This document shows positions 1-6,498 of a DNA stretch of 17,376 bases, piece by piece. Within the stretch, counting starts at the first letter, position 1. Every line of letters begins with the position of its first letter. The stretch comes from JAGOTP01 sp964600845. GTDB taxonomy: Bacteria; Patescibacteriota; Patescibacteriia; 2-12-FULL-60-25. The stretch spans positions 1-17,376 of the forward strand of contig CAZRJW010000025.1 of assembly GCA_964600845.1 (NCBI GenBank). The letters run 5' to 3'. Under the pieces are notes generated by a model. The model was not told the DNA's origin. It saw nothing but the letters and a program-made list of their open reading frames with translations, and made no database searches. Position numbers and translations under genes: made by a program.

Positions 1-85
1 TCTGCACCATGTCGGGTGAATACCCCATATATTGTCAGAACCTTAGCGAATTTTAAGGATTTTGTCGATGCGCCCCTTTCAACAG

Positions 86-114
86 AAAAACCCGCACATC
101 ATGTGCGGGTTTTT
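86..114 (-). terminator. Rho-independent terminator after tRNA-Val
   Basis: The arms CCCGCACAT (91-99) and ATGTGCGGG (101-109) form a near-perfect stem. It is flanked by five A on the left and five T on the right, so it can work in both directions. On the minus strand it starts a few bases after the CCA end of tRNA-Val, where the 3' end of that transcript belongs. Confidence 0.9.
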
Positions 115-115
115 C

Positions 116-192
116 TGGTGGACGCTGTGGGATTCGAACCTACGACCCCCTCGGTGTAAACGAGGTGCTCTAACCAACTGAGCTAAGCGTCC
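116..192 (-). tRNA. tRNA-Val (anticodon TAC)
   Basis: Read on the minus strand, the sequence folds as a complete cloverleaf. The acceptor arms are GGACGCT and AGCGTCC, followed by discriminator A and an encoded CCA (116-118). The D-arm contains AGCTCAGTTGGTTAGAGC. The anticodon arm is CCTCG-TTTACAC-CGAGG, which gives TAC, reading GTA and other GTN valine codons. The T-arm carries GGTTCGAATCC. A strong hairpin terminator follows directly. An 8-bp hairpin (198-220) sits 5 nt upstream of the mature 5' end and may belong to the precursor leader. The nearest strong promoter is far upstream (661-690); a weak TATATC lies at 224-229. Confidence 0.96.
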
Positions 193-197
193 TAGCG

Positions 198-220
198 TGC
201 CATCGTCGCGGTCGATGGCA
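198..220 (-). other. Perfect 8-bp hairpin just upstream of tRNA-Val
   Basis: TGCCATCG (198-205) and CGATGGCA (213-220) are exact inverted repeats around a 7-nt loop. There is no T-run on the 3' side in either direction, so it does not look like a terminator. On the minus strand it would sit in the 5' leader of pre-tRNA-Val, ending 5 nt before the mature end. A possible -10 (TATATC, 224-229) would place the transcript start about at the base of this hairpin. A role in processing or stability is inference. Confidence 0.5.
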
Positions 221-312
221 AAAGATATAGACTGCACTAGTGTACTGCTTCGAACCGGTATCGGTCCAGGAGTGCGGTCCGCGAGGACTCTACTGGAACC
301 GATTGGACCTAT

Positions 313-636
313 TCAGCCGACCTCAAAGGAGATCTGCAGGTCGCTGATGCTGCCGACATCGCCCCCACACGAGACGGTCTCGGGGGCCTGCGGCGACTGG
401 TCGCCCCGCTTGCCCCGGTTGGGCTTGCGCGGGAAGGACGCGGACGAGCAGCGCTCGTTCCACCCCTTGCCGTTCGCCCGGGCCTTGGGGATCTTGCGGA
501 CATTACGACCACCATCGTCGTACTCCCGCCCATCCCCATTCCTGCCCTTGTCACCACACTTCCGAACCCCCGTCCGAACACCCGGCTGCTTGGTCACCGA
601 ACATCTGTCCGATCTGCCTCCGGTGCGAGCCCCCAC
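313..636 (-). CDS. Possible small basic protein, or part of an unknown RNA (GC-rich locus)
   Basis: This is the only reading frame in the 194-697 gap that looks like codons. From a GTG at 636 it runs 107 codons to TGA, and about 87 of 107 codons end in G or C, clearly more than in the core genes. The product would be rich in Gly, Arg and Lys with four Cys, with no signal peptide, membrane segment or family I recognise. A good promoter (TTGACG, 18 nt, TAGCAT) lies upstream and predicts a start near 653. No Shine-Dalgarno site precedes the GTG, no ATG fits the predicted start, and the first 40 nt of the transcript fold into a nested stem (GCCTC/GAGGC around GTGC/GCAC). A structured non-coding RNA is therefore an equal alternative. 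I do not recognise tmRNA, RNase P RNA, SRP RNA or 6S RNA. Confidence 0.3.
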   Translation of the reverse strand: MGARTGGRSDRCSVTKQPGVRTGVRKCGDKGRNGDGREYDDGGRNVRKIPKARANGKGWNERCSSASFPRKPNRGKRGDQSPQAPETVSCGGDVGSISDLQISFEVG

Positions 637-660
637 GGCTGCACGAATCGAGGCCGGGGT

Positions 661-690
661 ATGCTATCCGGTTTCAGCCGTACGCGTCAA
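661..690 (-). promoter_or_regulatory. Promoter facing the GC-rich locus and tRNA-Val
   Basis: On the minus strand there is TTGACG (690-685), an 18-nt spacer, then TAGCAT (666-661). This is among the best -35/-10 pairs in the window. It begins 7 nt after the recO stop and points into the 310-650 segment and, beyond it, tRNA-Val. Predicted start is near 653. Confidence 0.55.
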
Positions 691-697
691 TAACGCC

Positions 698-1480
698 CTA
701 GGCCAGAGAAAAAAGGAATTCATGAACCGACTTCTCCGTCGCGCGGGGTAAAACACTCGTTAATTGATCCACAGCGGTCGCCACTTCTTGCAAAATAGAC
801 CGTGGGGCACTAAGCGCCAGCACCGAGACCAGCGGCTCACGTAATAAAAACCGAATTGTCTGAAGCACCGGATAGGCAATCCAACTTCCCATGCTCGGAG
901 ATTGGGGTGTACGTGACGCGCAGCTTCGGCAAATAACTCCGCCAAGTTCAAGCGAGAGCCAGAGCACTTCTTTTTCAAACGCCTTCCCACAACTGCGACA
1001 GCGATCAAATTCCATCCCATACCCTTCCGCTTCTAAAAAATGGAGCGTGAAGGAAGAAAAAACTAAGGCAGACCGTTCAATAGAAATCCGCTTCGCCTCT
1101 GGGCCAGACAAAAGCCCATGCAACTCATTGAGTAATTGAAAAATGCGCTGGTTCGGCACAGCCGAGTCACTCGACCGAGCCACAAGCGCAACCGCACTTC
1201 CAAAAATCGCCATTCCCGGCAACGACGATCGAAGCGCATAACTTGAGGCACACGTTTGAGCAACAGCTATTTTGTCATACGCACTCCCCTTCGCGATCAT
1301 GACTTCGATCTTGGAATAGGGCTGGATGTGGCCACGCTGCTTCGATGTCGCGCTCCTTACTCCGCGTGCAATCCCAACCAGCTTCCCGTGCTGTTCGCCG
1401 TAGAGCGTCACCCAGACGTCTTGTTCCTTAAACGGCTCCGCAAGGAGGACGAAGGCCGTATCACGCAGATAACTGCTCAT
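698..1480 (-). CDS. recO: DNA repair protein RecO
   Basis: RecO works in the RecFOR pathway: it binds single-stranded DNA and RecR, helps RecA displace SSB and anneals strands. The 260-aa length fits the family. The N-terminal OB-fold region (about 1-80) shows the usual opening with a reactive LxxxxFKEQD-type stretch and the GKLVGIARGVR segment typical of RecO. The central helical domain carries a four-Cys zinc site, C161-x2-C164 and C184-x2-C187. The ATG lies 9 nt downstream of the ruvX stop in the same direction, so it is probably cotranscribed with ruvX. A TAGGAT hexamer (1487-1492) overlaps the ruvX stop 6 nt before the ATG and could also serve as an internal -10. No recF or recR is in the window. 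Confidence 0.9.
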   Translation of the reverse strand: MSSYLRDTAFVLLAEPFKEQDVWVTLYGEQHGKLVGIARGVRSATSKQRGHIQPYSKIEVMIAKGSAYDKIAVAQTCASSYALRSSLPGMAIFGSAVALVARSSDSAVPNQRIFQLLNELHGLLSGPEAKRISIERSALVFSSFTLHFLEAEGYGMEFDRCRSCGKAFEKEVLWLSLELGGVICRSCASRTPQSPSMGSWIAYPVLQTIRFLLREPLVSVLALSAPRSILQEVATAVDQLTSVLPRATEKSVHEFLFSLA

Positions 1481-1489
1481 GCACCCATC

Positions 1490-1903
1490 CTAGCGGGTGC
1501 GGGCGTTTCGATCGAGGTACATCTGCAGAATCGCGCTGGCAGCAAGATCGTCCGCTGGTCCGCGCCGCTGTGTTTCCTGCGCCTGACGTTCGGCTAAGCG
1601 CGTAGACCACGTCTCATTTTCTTCATGGACCGTTAACCCTGCTTTGCGACAGGCATCGATCACCTGACGGATCTCTTTCGCCTGAGCTGTTTCGAACGTT
1701 TGGTCGTTCAACGGAAAGGGCACGCCCATTACAAGCTCGGTAATACCCTCGAGTCTCGCGACTTCGACCAGGCGACCCACTAATTCCAAAAGCGACCCAC
1801 CAGAAGCTTTTAAGACTTCCAGCGGGGTCGCGAGGTTTGTTTCTGTATCTCCGAGAGCGAGACCAATCCGTCCACGCCCGTAATCAACGCCAAGGAGTCG
1901 CAT
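1490..1903 (-). CDS. ruvX: Putative Holliday junction resolvase RuvX (YqgF family)
   Basis: The 137-aa protein has the length and motif order of YqgF/RuvX, an RNase H-fold nuclease linked to Holliday junction resolution and, in some bacteria, rRNA maturation. It opens with GVDYGRGRIGLALGD (residues 5-19), which contains the first catalytic Asp. It continues with a V-M-G-V-P strand, an NETWSTRLAE segment in place of the common DERxTT, and ends with DDLAASAILQMYL, which carries the last acidic residue. It lies 8 nt after the upstream secreted-protein gene and 9 nt before recO, so the three form a minus-strand unit. I see no Shine-Dalgarno site and no convincing own promoter. The Asn for Asp in the third motif is a mild deviation. 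Confidence 0.88.
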   Translation of the reverse strand: MRLLGVDYGRGRIGLALGDTETNLATPLEVLKASGGSLLELVGRLVEVARLEGITELVMGVPFPLNDQTFETAQAKEIRQVIDACRKAGLTVHEENETWSTRLAERQAQETQRRGPADDLAASAILQMYLDRNARTR

Positions 1904-1911
1904 GCGTCGTT

Positions 1912-2385
1912 CTATTTCTGCTTCTTCACCGCATCAAGAAAGGCGGTACGCGCTCGCGTAACCGTCTTTTGATACGACTTCAGTGAGGACGAGGCTCCGA
2001 ACGCCCCGAATCCACAGTACGGCTCTTCCATCGCGCCCCAGGCAAACTCAAGGGAAGTTTGATATTTCTTATAGTCATCCGCGAGTGGGTGTTCTGGGTT
2101 CTCGAGCCCAGCCACTTTCTTTCCGTCCGCTTCCACATTCTTCAGATCTTGAGCCCGTGCTTTCTTCGCAACTGCCGTGAGACAGCGCGAGGTTGGGTTG
2201 GCGATATCCTTCTTTTCGTCCGCGTACTTTTTCTTTGGGTTATATAAATCCAGGGCAATTGATGCTTTCTTCCTCTTCGTTACGGCTTTTTTTGTCGCGG
2301 CTTCCGCAGCAAAAGGCGAGAAAAGCCCTAAGATAAGCGCCCCTACAGCAAACGATCCCAAGACACGTCTCGTGATAGACTTCAT
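1912..2385 (-). CDS. Secreted basic protein of unknown function
   Basis: I do not recognise a family. The 157-aa product starts with a clear signal peptide: a charged MKSITRR, a hydrophobic stretch to about residue 26, and an AEA-A cleavage site near residue 29. The mature part is about 128 aa, strongly basic (a KKA..KRKK cluster just after cleavage) and mostly helical in character, with just two cysteines (C68, C124) that could form a disulfide outside the membrane. It heads a minus-strand unit with ruvX and recO. The start is supported by AGGAG 4 nt before the ATG and by an extended -10, TGC-TAGTCT, ending 9 nt before the ATG. It is divergent from rnhB. Confidence 0.75.
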   Translation of the reverse strand: MKSITRRVLGSFAVGALILGLFSPFAAEAATKKAVTKRKKASIALDLYNPKKKYADEKKDIANPTSRCLTAVAKKARAQDLKNVEADGKKVAGLENPEHPLADDYKKYQTSLEFAWGAMEEPYCGFGAFGASSSLKSYQKTVTRARTAFLDAVKKQK

Positions 2386-2394
2386 AGGACTCCT

Positions 2395-2400
2395 AGACTA
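2395..2400 (-). promoter_or_regulatory. Probable -10 of the secreted-protein/ruvX/recO unit
   Basis: TAGTCT, preceded by TGC (an extended -10 arrangement), ends 9 nt before the ATG at 2385. An AGGAG also lies in the gap, so this gene could be read from a very short leader. Confidence 0.4.
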
Positions 2401-2442
2401 GCATGAACTGGAACCAACGACGAGTCTTGCGTCGTAAAACGT

Positions 2443-2448
2443 TAAAAT
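2443..2448 (+). promoter_or_regulatory. Probable -10 of rnhB-gpsA (leaderless)
   Basis: TAAAAT ends 7 nt before the ATG at 2456. No Shine-Dalgarno sequence lies between, which fits a leaderless transcript. No strong -35 is visible. Confidence 0.5.
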
Positions 2449-2455
2449 AGCTTCC

Positions 2456-3073
2456 ATGATCTCCCCTACCTTCCGTCTTGAAAAGCAGCTTCATAAAACC
2501 GGGGTCCTCGTGATCGCCGGAACGGACGAAGCTGGATCCGGCGCCTGGGCCGGACCGGTCTTTGCCGGAGCCGCCGTCTTTGGTACACGCCCCCCTCAGG
2601 TACCGGACCTTCTCCGCGATTCAAAGCTTTTGTCCCCCGCTCAACGCGAAAAAGCCTTCCTCTGGGTAACCACGTATGCTCAGGCTTGGGCCGTCGGTGA
2701 AGCCAGCGCTGCTGAAATTGATACACTCAATATTCGACAGGCAGGATTTTTAGCGATGCGGCGAGCCCTCGAAGGCCTCGGATGTACCCCTGAGCACGTT
2801 CTATCCGACGGCTTCGGTCTGCCAGCAGACTATCCCTGGCCAAACCAAGGCATCATCAAAGGCGACCGACTGGTCGCCTCCATCTCAGCCGCATCGATCG
2901 TCGCAAAAGTACTGCGCGATCGTCGCCTAATGGAGCTAGATACTCTCCATCCCGGTTACCAGTTTGCCGTACACAAAGGGTACGGCACGCAAGCGCATCA
3001 AGCAGCACTGGCTAAACTTGGACCATCTGCGATTCATAGGGTAAGCTACGCCCCGATACAAAAATTTCTATGA
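2456..3073 (+). CDS. rnhB: Ribonuclease HII
   Basis: RNase HII nicks DNA 5' of single misincorporated ribonucleotides and removes RNA from hybrids. The 205-aa protein has the four catalytic acids of the family: D24 and E25 in GTDEAGSG, D118 in LSDGF and D155 in VLRDRRL. Other family signs are RDSKLLSPAQRE (residues 54-65), KGDRLVASISAASIVAK (135-151) and KGYGTQAH (174-181). The usual Gly-Arg-Gly substrate-recognition motif after the first two acids is Gly-Ser-Gly here (27-29), an unusual change. The ATG was chosen because it follows a -10-like hexamer by 7 nt. The TGA stop overlaps the gpsA start (ATGA), so translation of the two is probably coupled. Confidence 0.93.
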   Translation: MISPTFRLEKQLHKTGVLVIAGTDEAGSGAWAGPVFAGAAVFGTRPPQVPDLLRDSKLLSPAQREKAFLWVTTYAQAWAVGEASAAEIDTLNIRQAGFLAMRRALEGLGCTPEHVLSDGFGLPADYPWPNQGIIKGDRLVASISAASIVAKVLRDRRLMELDTLHPGYQFAVHKGYGTQAHQAALAKLGPSAIHRVSYAPIQKFL

Positions 3074-4050
3074 TTGCGTTCCTTGGAGCAGGCAACATTG
3101 CAACCGCGTTAGCGCTCGTTCTCGGAAAACGAGCGAAACGGGTGACGCTTTACTCGATTGAGTCTGTCGTAACTCAATCGATCAATGAAACCCATCAAAA
3201 TAGCAAGTATCTTGTCGACTCCATTCTCCCACGCAGCGTGACCGCTACCGACAACATCGAAGATGCTCTCAAGGGAGCTCGTTTTGTCTTCGTAGCCGTG
3301 CCCTCGTCTGCAGTCGCCGAAGTACTCTCCGCAGCCCAGCCCTATATCGAGCCAAACGCCATCGTCGTCAGTATTACAAAAGGCATCGATCCCGAGACCT
3401 CTCATCCCCTGATCTTGAAGCAAATCGAGCTCATGCCGCGCAAGCTTCAAATACGGCTCGTGATTCTTGGGGGTCCCGCTATCGCCAACGAACTTGCCTC
3501 CGGAGAGGTCACCGCGCTCGTCGCCGCCTCTGCCCATCGCGAAGCAAGTGAAGCGGTGCAACAGACGCTATCTCATGCCCAAATGCACATCTCGTTATCG
3601 GATGACGTCATCGGCGTAGGTCTGTGTTCCGCGATCAAAAACCCCTATTCTATCGCCCTCGGACTCTGCGATGGACTTCAAGTATCAATGAACACAAAAG
3701 GGTTCATTTATACAACCGCGCTTCAGGAGATGGCTGATCTCGTCGAAGCAGCGGGCGGACAACGTGAAACCGCCTTTACCATTGCGGGTGCAGGCGACCT
3801 CTTTGTCTCTGGCAATTCACTCCATGGTCGCAACCGTCGCTACGGAGAGAAGCTTGTCACTTCTAAAAGCAAAGACCCGCACGAGCTTGGTATTCAGACC
3901 GTTGAAGGAATTACCGCCACACACGCAGCCATACTGCTCGCAAAAAAGCACGGACTTAAGACCCCCCTCCTCAACACCATCCACGAATGTCTCTCTCGCA
4001 AAACTCATTTTTCTCTCCCCTTTGAAAAATTTTTGAAGGGCCGCGATTAA
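3070..4050 (+). CDS. gpsA: NAD(P)-dependent glycerol-3-phosphate dehydrogenase
   Basis: GpsA reduces dihydroxyacetone phosphate to sn-glycerol-3-phosphate, the backbone of phospholipids. The 326-aa length is typical. The N-terminal Rossmann domain opens with FLGAGNIATALA (residues 4-15), a variant of the common GxGSWGTA. The substrate-binding and catalytic part includes K104 (SITKGI), K190 (SAIKNPYSIALG), the GAGDLF loop with D243, and GRNRRYG (253-259), all matching the family. Its start codon overlaps the rnhB stop by 4 nt. Its TAA stop overlaps the stop of the convergent M29-type gene inside a TTAA palindrome, with no terminator hairpin visible between them. Confidence 0.93.
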   Translation: MIAFLGAGNIATALALVLGKRAKRVTLYSIESVVTQSINETHQNSKYLVDSILPRSVTATDNIEDALKGARFVFVAVPSSAVAEVLSAAQPYIEPNAIVVSITKGIDPETSHPLILKQIELMPRKLQIRLVILGGPAIANELASGEVTALVAASAHREASEAVQQTLSHAQMHISLSDDVIGVGLCSAIKNPYSIALGLCDGLQVSMNTKGFIYTTALQEMADLVEAAGGQRETAFTIAGAGDLFVSGNSLHGRNRRYGEKLVTSKSKDPHELGIQTVEGITATHAAILLAKKHGLKTPLLNTIHECLSRKTHFSLPFEKFLKGRD

Positions 4051-5066
4051 GCAGACTGTAGAAGATACGCTCCGTCTTTAAAGCCGAGGTGCGTATCAAA
4101 CCAAACTTCATCGACATCGATAAAGAGATCGATGTGATATTTTGTATCTTTTGCACGGAGCCCTTCTTTTTTATAAATGGCATGCTTCTCCCCCAAAGAC
4201 ACGTGCACGCCCACCTGACGCTCGAAGGTTGTGATATCTGAAACGGAACGGTCTTTTGAAAACGCTCGGTTCAATCCCAAGCCCAGCTCACGAATGTACG
4301 GCGTCTCATTTGTTTTTACCATCGTGAGAATCTCGTGAAATTCGTCCGGTGCGCCCTCCCCCGCTCCCACAACGAGGCCGTTCTCAATTTGAATTTGAAA
4401 TGGCTTCAGGATACGGGTTCGAAAATCCATTCCGCCATACCCGAAAATCGAAGCTACTCCGTTTGCACCCGCAAGATCGACTAATTCCGTGAAGACCTCG
4501 CCAATCGGGAAGGTGCCTCCCACGTTCGCCATCTCGCGATAATCGCCCGTATTTTTCTTCGCGCCCTCAAACGGGCCTTGATAGATCAGTGTACTACCGT
4601 CCTTCGAAATCACTTTAATCTGTTTTGCATCTTGGATCATCTGGGTTAACCGTTCCCCGTGTACACGGTAATAGACCGGATCATAGGCCAACGAATCGAT
4701 AAAGGCGTCGATCTCCTCTGGCGCCTGAAGACGGTTCAGGTGTGGGTGCTCAATCGTCCGGAGGCCGCGACGGAATAACTCAATCCGCAGACGAAAGGCA
4801 TCTAAGCGAAAACTGGAAGACTGGACCAGAATGACCAGCTGCCCCGCAACCAACCGATCGATTGCCCGCATGACAACCTCCGGTCCTTCTTCAGGGAAAG
4901 AGATAAACGTCGCCCAAGGGATGACTTCGCGATACGCCGCAAGGACTTGCTGCGTCAGAGGGGCGTCTTCGTCGTAAATCACCAGCGCCGTATCCGCTGG
5001 CGTACAGGGAAGCGCATGGGTCAGAATGTCACGAATGTTGGCACTGAGCCGGTCGAGAGCAGGCAT
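4047..5066 (-). CDS. M29-family (AmpS/AmpT-like) metallo-aminopeptidase
   Basis: The 339-aa product resembles the thermophilic aminopeptidases of peptidase family M29, cytosolic enzymes that bind two metal ions and remove N-terminal residues. In the C-terminal half the order of likely metal ligands fits: E190 in FPIGEVFTE, E260 in IRELGLGLN, H288 in VGVHVSLGE, and H311/D313 in KYHIDLFID. It is shorter than the roughly 400-aa classical members, mainly in the N-terminal half, so substrate range may differ. An upstream GTG (5093) and an ATG (5078) are in frame. I chose the ATG at 5066 because TATGCT ends 7 nt before it, matching other genes here. It converges on gpsA, overlapping at the stops. 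Related NicX-type dioxygenases share the fold, so the exact reaction is not certain. Confidence 0.72.
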   Translation of the reverse strand: MPALDRLSANIRDILTHALPCTPADTALVIYDEDAPLTQQVLAAYREVIPWATFISFPEEGPEVVMRAIDRLVAGQLVILVQSSSFRLDAFRLRIELFRRGLRTIEHPHLNRLQAPEEIDAFIDSLAYDPVYYRVHGERLTQMIQDAKQIKVISKDGSTLIYQGPFEGAKKNTGDYREMANVGGTFPIGEVFTELVDLAGANGVASIFGYGGMDFRTRILKPFQIQIENGLVVGAGEGAPDEFHEILTMVKTNETPYIRELGLGLNRAFSKDRSVSDITTFERQVGVHVSLGEKHAIYKKEGLRAKDTKYHIDLFIDVDEVWFDTHLGFKDGAYLLQSA

Positions 5067-5073
5067 GGGAGGA

Positions 5074-5079
5074 AGCATA
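5074..5079 (-). promoter_or_regulatory. Probable -10 of the M29-type peptidase gene
   Basis: On the minus strand TATGCT ends 7 nt before the ATG at 5066; the gap is TCCTCCC, with no Shine-Dalgarno. It overlaps the alternative in-frame ATG at 5078, which argues against that upstream start. Confidence 0.45.
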
Positions 5080-5122
5080 CGCGATTCAACCACGCGTGTA
5101 TACTCGGAGCATTGATTTACGC

Positions 5123-5128
5123 TAAACT
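5123..5128 (+). promoter_or_regulatory. Probable -10 of the lipoprotein gene
   Basis: TAAACT ends 8 nt before the ATG at 5137, with no Shine-Dalgarno in the T-rich gap. No clear -35 is seen at 17 nt. Confidence 0.4.
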
Positions 5129-5136
5129 GGTTTTAT

Positions 5137-5586
5137 ATGAAAAAATCGTTCTCTCTGATTGGTGCACTCCTGGGGGTTGGCCTCCTACTCATGGGCGCGG
5201 GCTGCACGAACAAACTCGAGGGCGTTTGGGTCTCAGAAAAACCGATCGACGGCTCGATCGTGGAACTTGAGTTCACCAAATCCCGCCTGATTGGTACCGG
5301 GGAACGGGTAGATACGGCTGACACGAATAAAAAATCGAGCTTCAAGGTGAGTATGGACTATGTCGTGACGCAGCAACTCCAAAACGTCTCTCAAGTCGCC
5401 ATCAGCAATCCCGAGGTAAACGTCGCTGGGAACTTGGCGGATGAGAAAACTCAGGTGCAATGGCAAGAACAAGGAAAAGCCTACCTTAACCGATTCAATA
5501 GCTTCTCCTTTAGCGTATCAGGGGATGGGAAGACCCTGACGTTGAATACGGCGCGAACAGGTGAAATCCTGTTTAATCGGAAATAG
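5137..5586 (+). CDS. Small putative lipoprotein of unknown function
   Basis: The 149-aa product begins MKKSFSLIGALLGVGLLLMG and then AGC, a lipoprotein-type signal peptide with the candidate lipidated cysteine at residue 23. The lipobox is imperfect, with Gly rather than Leu at -3. The mature part is about 126 aa, rich in beta-prone and polar residues, with a GVWVSEKPIDGSIVELEFTK start. It ends in a DGKTLTLN-type strand and has no further cysteine. This pattern (small lipoprotein, GxW near the mature N-terminus, strands) recalls calycin-like or lipocalin-like domains, but I cannot assign one. It is divergent from the M29-type gene and converges on the membrane-protein gene, with an 11-nt gap. 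Confidence 0.7.
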   Translation: MKKSFSLIGALLGVGLLLMGAGCTNKLEGVWVSEKPIDGSIVELEFTKSRLIGTGERVDTADTNKKSSFKVSMDYVVTQQLQNVSQVAISNPEVNVAGNLADEKTQVQWQEQGKAYLNRFNSFSFSVSGDGKTLTLNTARTGEILFNRK

Positions 5587-5597
5587 AAGGCTTGTAT

Positions 5598-6425
5598 TTA
5601 ATGCTCAATGATCTTCACGACTTCGATCAAGCCCCAGATACCCAGCCCGATAAACGCCAGACTCCCAATGAATGAGATCAGCGAGTTCTTTACGGCTTTG
5701 ATCGTGCGCTCTGGCGAAAGATATAAGAACAAATTCAAGACCATGTGTCCTAAAAAGACCCCTGTTCCGAACCCAAAGACATTTACGATACTGAAGAGTG
5801 GGACATAACCCGCGAAGTCATCCATGCCCAGAATAAATGGGATGGTAAACGAGGTCAGAAAGAGGGGCCAAAAGCGCAGCGAGCCTTCTTTCGTCGCCTT
5901 CATGTTTGGCAAAATGAATTTCAAGACCGGAGCAACAAGTGCGTTCAACTTACCGAGAACCTTCTCAAGCAGACGGGCGGCCTTCTTCACTCCCGAGAAC
6001 CCGATCCCATCGTCGGTCACATGCTCAAGACTATCTTCTGCAAGCTTAAAGAGCACCAACGCGGCGAGAAAGACCATCGCGGCGAGCAGCCAGCGTACTT
6101 CTTTGAAGAAGGTCCAGACAAGCAAGATCGCCATGGTTCCGAGCGCATTCCCCAAGGCGGTCCCAACTTCGATCGCTATGCGACTCTTCCAATCAGAGTT
6201 CTTTTCCATCAACCGTCCGATAAAGATCGCAAAGTCGATCGAGGTTTTGAGGTAAATCGTGAGACCAACCAAAACATCCACCCAACGGATACGAAGCAGG
6301 ATGTCCGTCGTCGTGATCTGATTAAGGCCGAAAATTTCCAGCCACAACGCCCCTACCAGCACGACGAACACGACAAAGGTTAAGATGAGGGGGAGCACCT
6401 GGCGCTTAAAGAGGGAATCGGCCAT
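5598..6425 (-). CDS. Seven-helix membrane protein, TerC/LysE-like layout, function unknown
   Basis: The 275-aa protein has about seven hydrophobic segments (near 10-30, 47-70, 85-103, 109-128, 186-205, 208-233 and 248-270), with a charged loop at 130-180. Two short acidic motifs, SIDFAIF (62-68) and MDDFAGY (201-207), sit at matching places in the two halves. Each is followed by a Gly-rich helix (GTALGNALGT and GFGTGVFLGH). That looks like an internal duplication, as in the LysE/TerC/CadD transporters, where a buried acidic residue handles a cation. The resemblance is by eye only and no substrate can be named. A TAGGAT (6439-6444) ends 13 nt before the ATG and may be its -10. The gene is divergent from the DUF3592-type gene. 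Confidence 0.72.
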   Translation of the reverse strand: MADSLFKRQVLPLILTFVVFVVLVGALWLEIFGLNQITTTDILLRIRWVDVLVGLTIYLKTSIDFAIFIGRLMEKNSDWKSRIAIEVGTALGNALGTMAILLVWTFFKEVRWLLAAMVFLAALVLFKLAEDSLEHVTDDGIGFSGVKKAARLLEKVLGKLNALVAPVLKFILPNMKATKEGSLRFWPLFLTSFTIPFILGMDDFAGYVPLFSIVNVFGFGTGVFLGHMVLNLFLYLSPERTIKAVKNSLISFIGSLAFIGLGIWGLIEVVKIIEH

Positions 6426-6498
6426 AGAAAAGGGGTTGATCCTAGTCTACCTGTTACTTCCCAAAAGCGGTATTCGCTGTCATCCTAGGGGGAGCTTT

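Noticed and set aside
190..660. tmRNA, RNase P RNA, SRP RNA or 6S RNA in the GC-rich locus
   Set aside because: I looked for their conserved segments (the tRNA-like ends of tmRNA, GAGGAAAGTCC of RNase P, the GGAAGCAGC loop of SRP) and found none.
197..751. Plus-strand open frame of 184 codons across the GC-rich locus
   Set aside because: It runs antisense to the promoter and codon-biased minus frame, overlaps the end of recO and has a low-complexity Pro/Ser/Arg product typical of a shadow in GC-rich DNA.
5067..5093. Longer M29-type starts (GTG 5093, ATG 5078)
   Set aside because: The best -10 (TATGCT) overlaps ATG 5078 and ends 7 nt before ATG 5066, matching the spacing in the other genes.
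5598..6425. Calling the membrane protein TerC
   Set aside because: The layout is similar, but I cannot match the TerC-specific sequence motifs by eye, so only the resemblance is reported.
6385..6498. N-terminal extension of the DUF3592-type protein to an ATG at 6385
   Set aside because: The 38 added residues are not family-like and overlap the divergent membrane-protein gene, while a Shine-Dalgarno stands 5 nt before the ATG at 6499.
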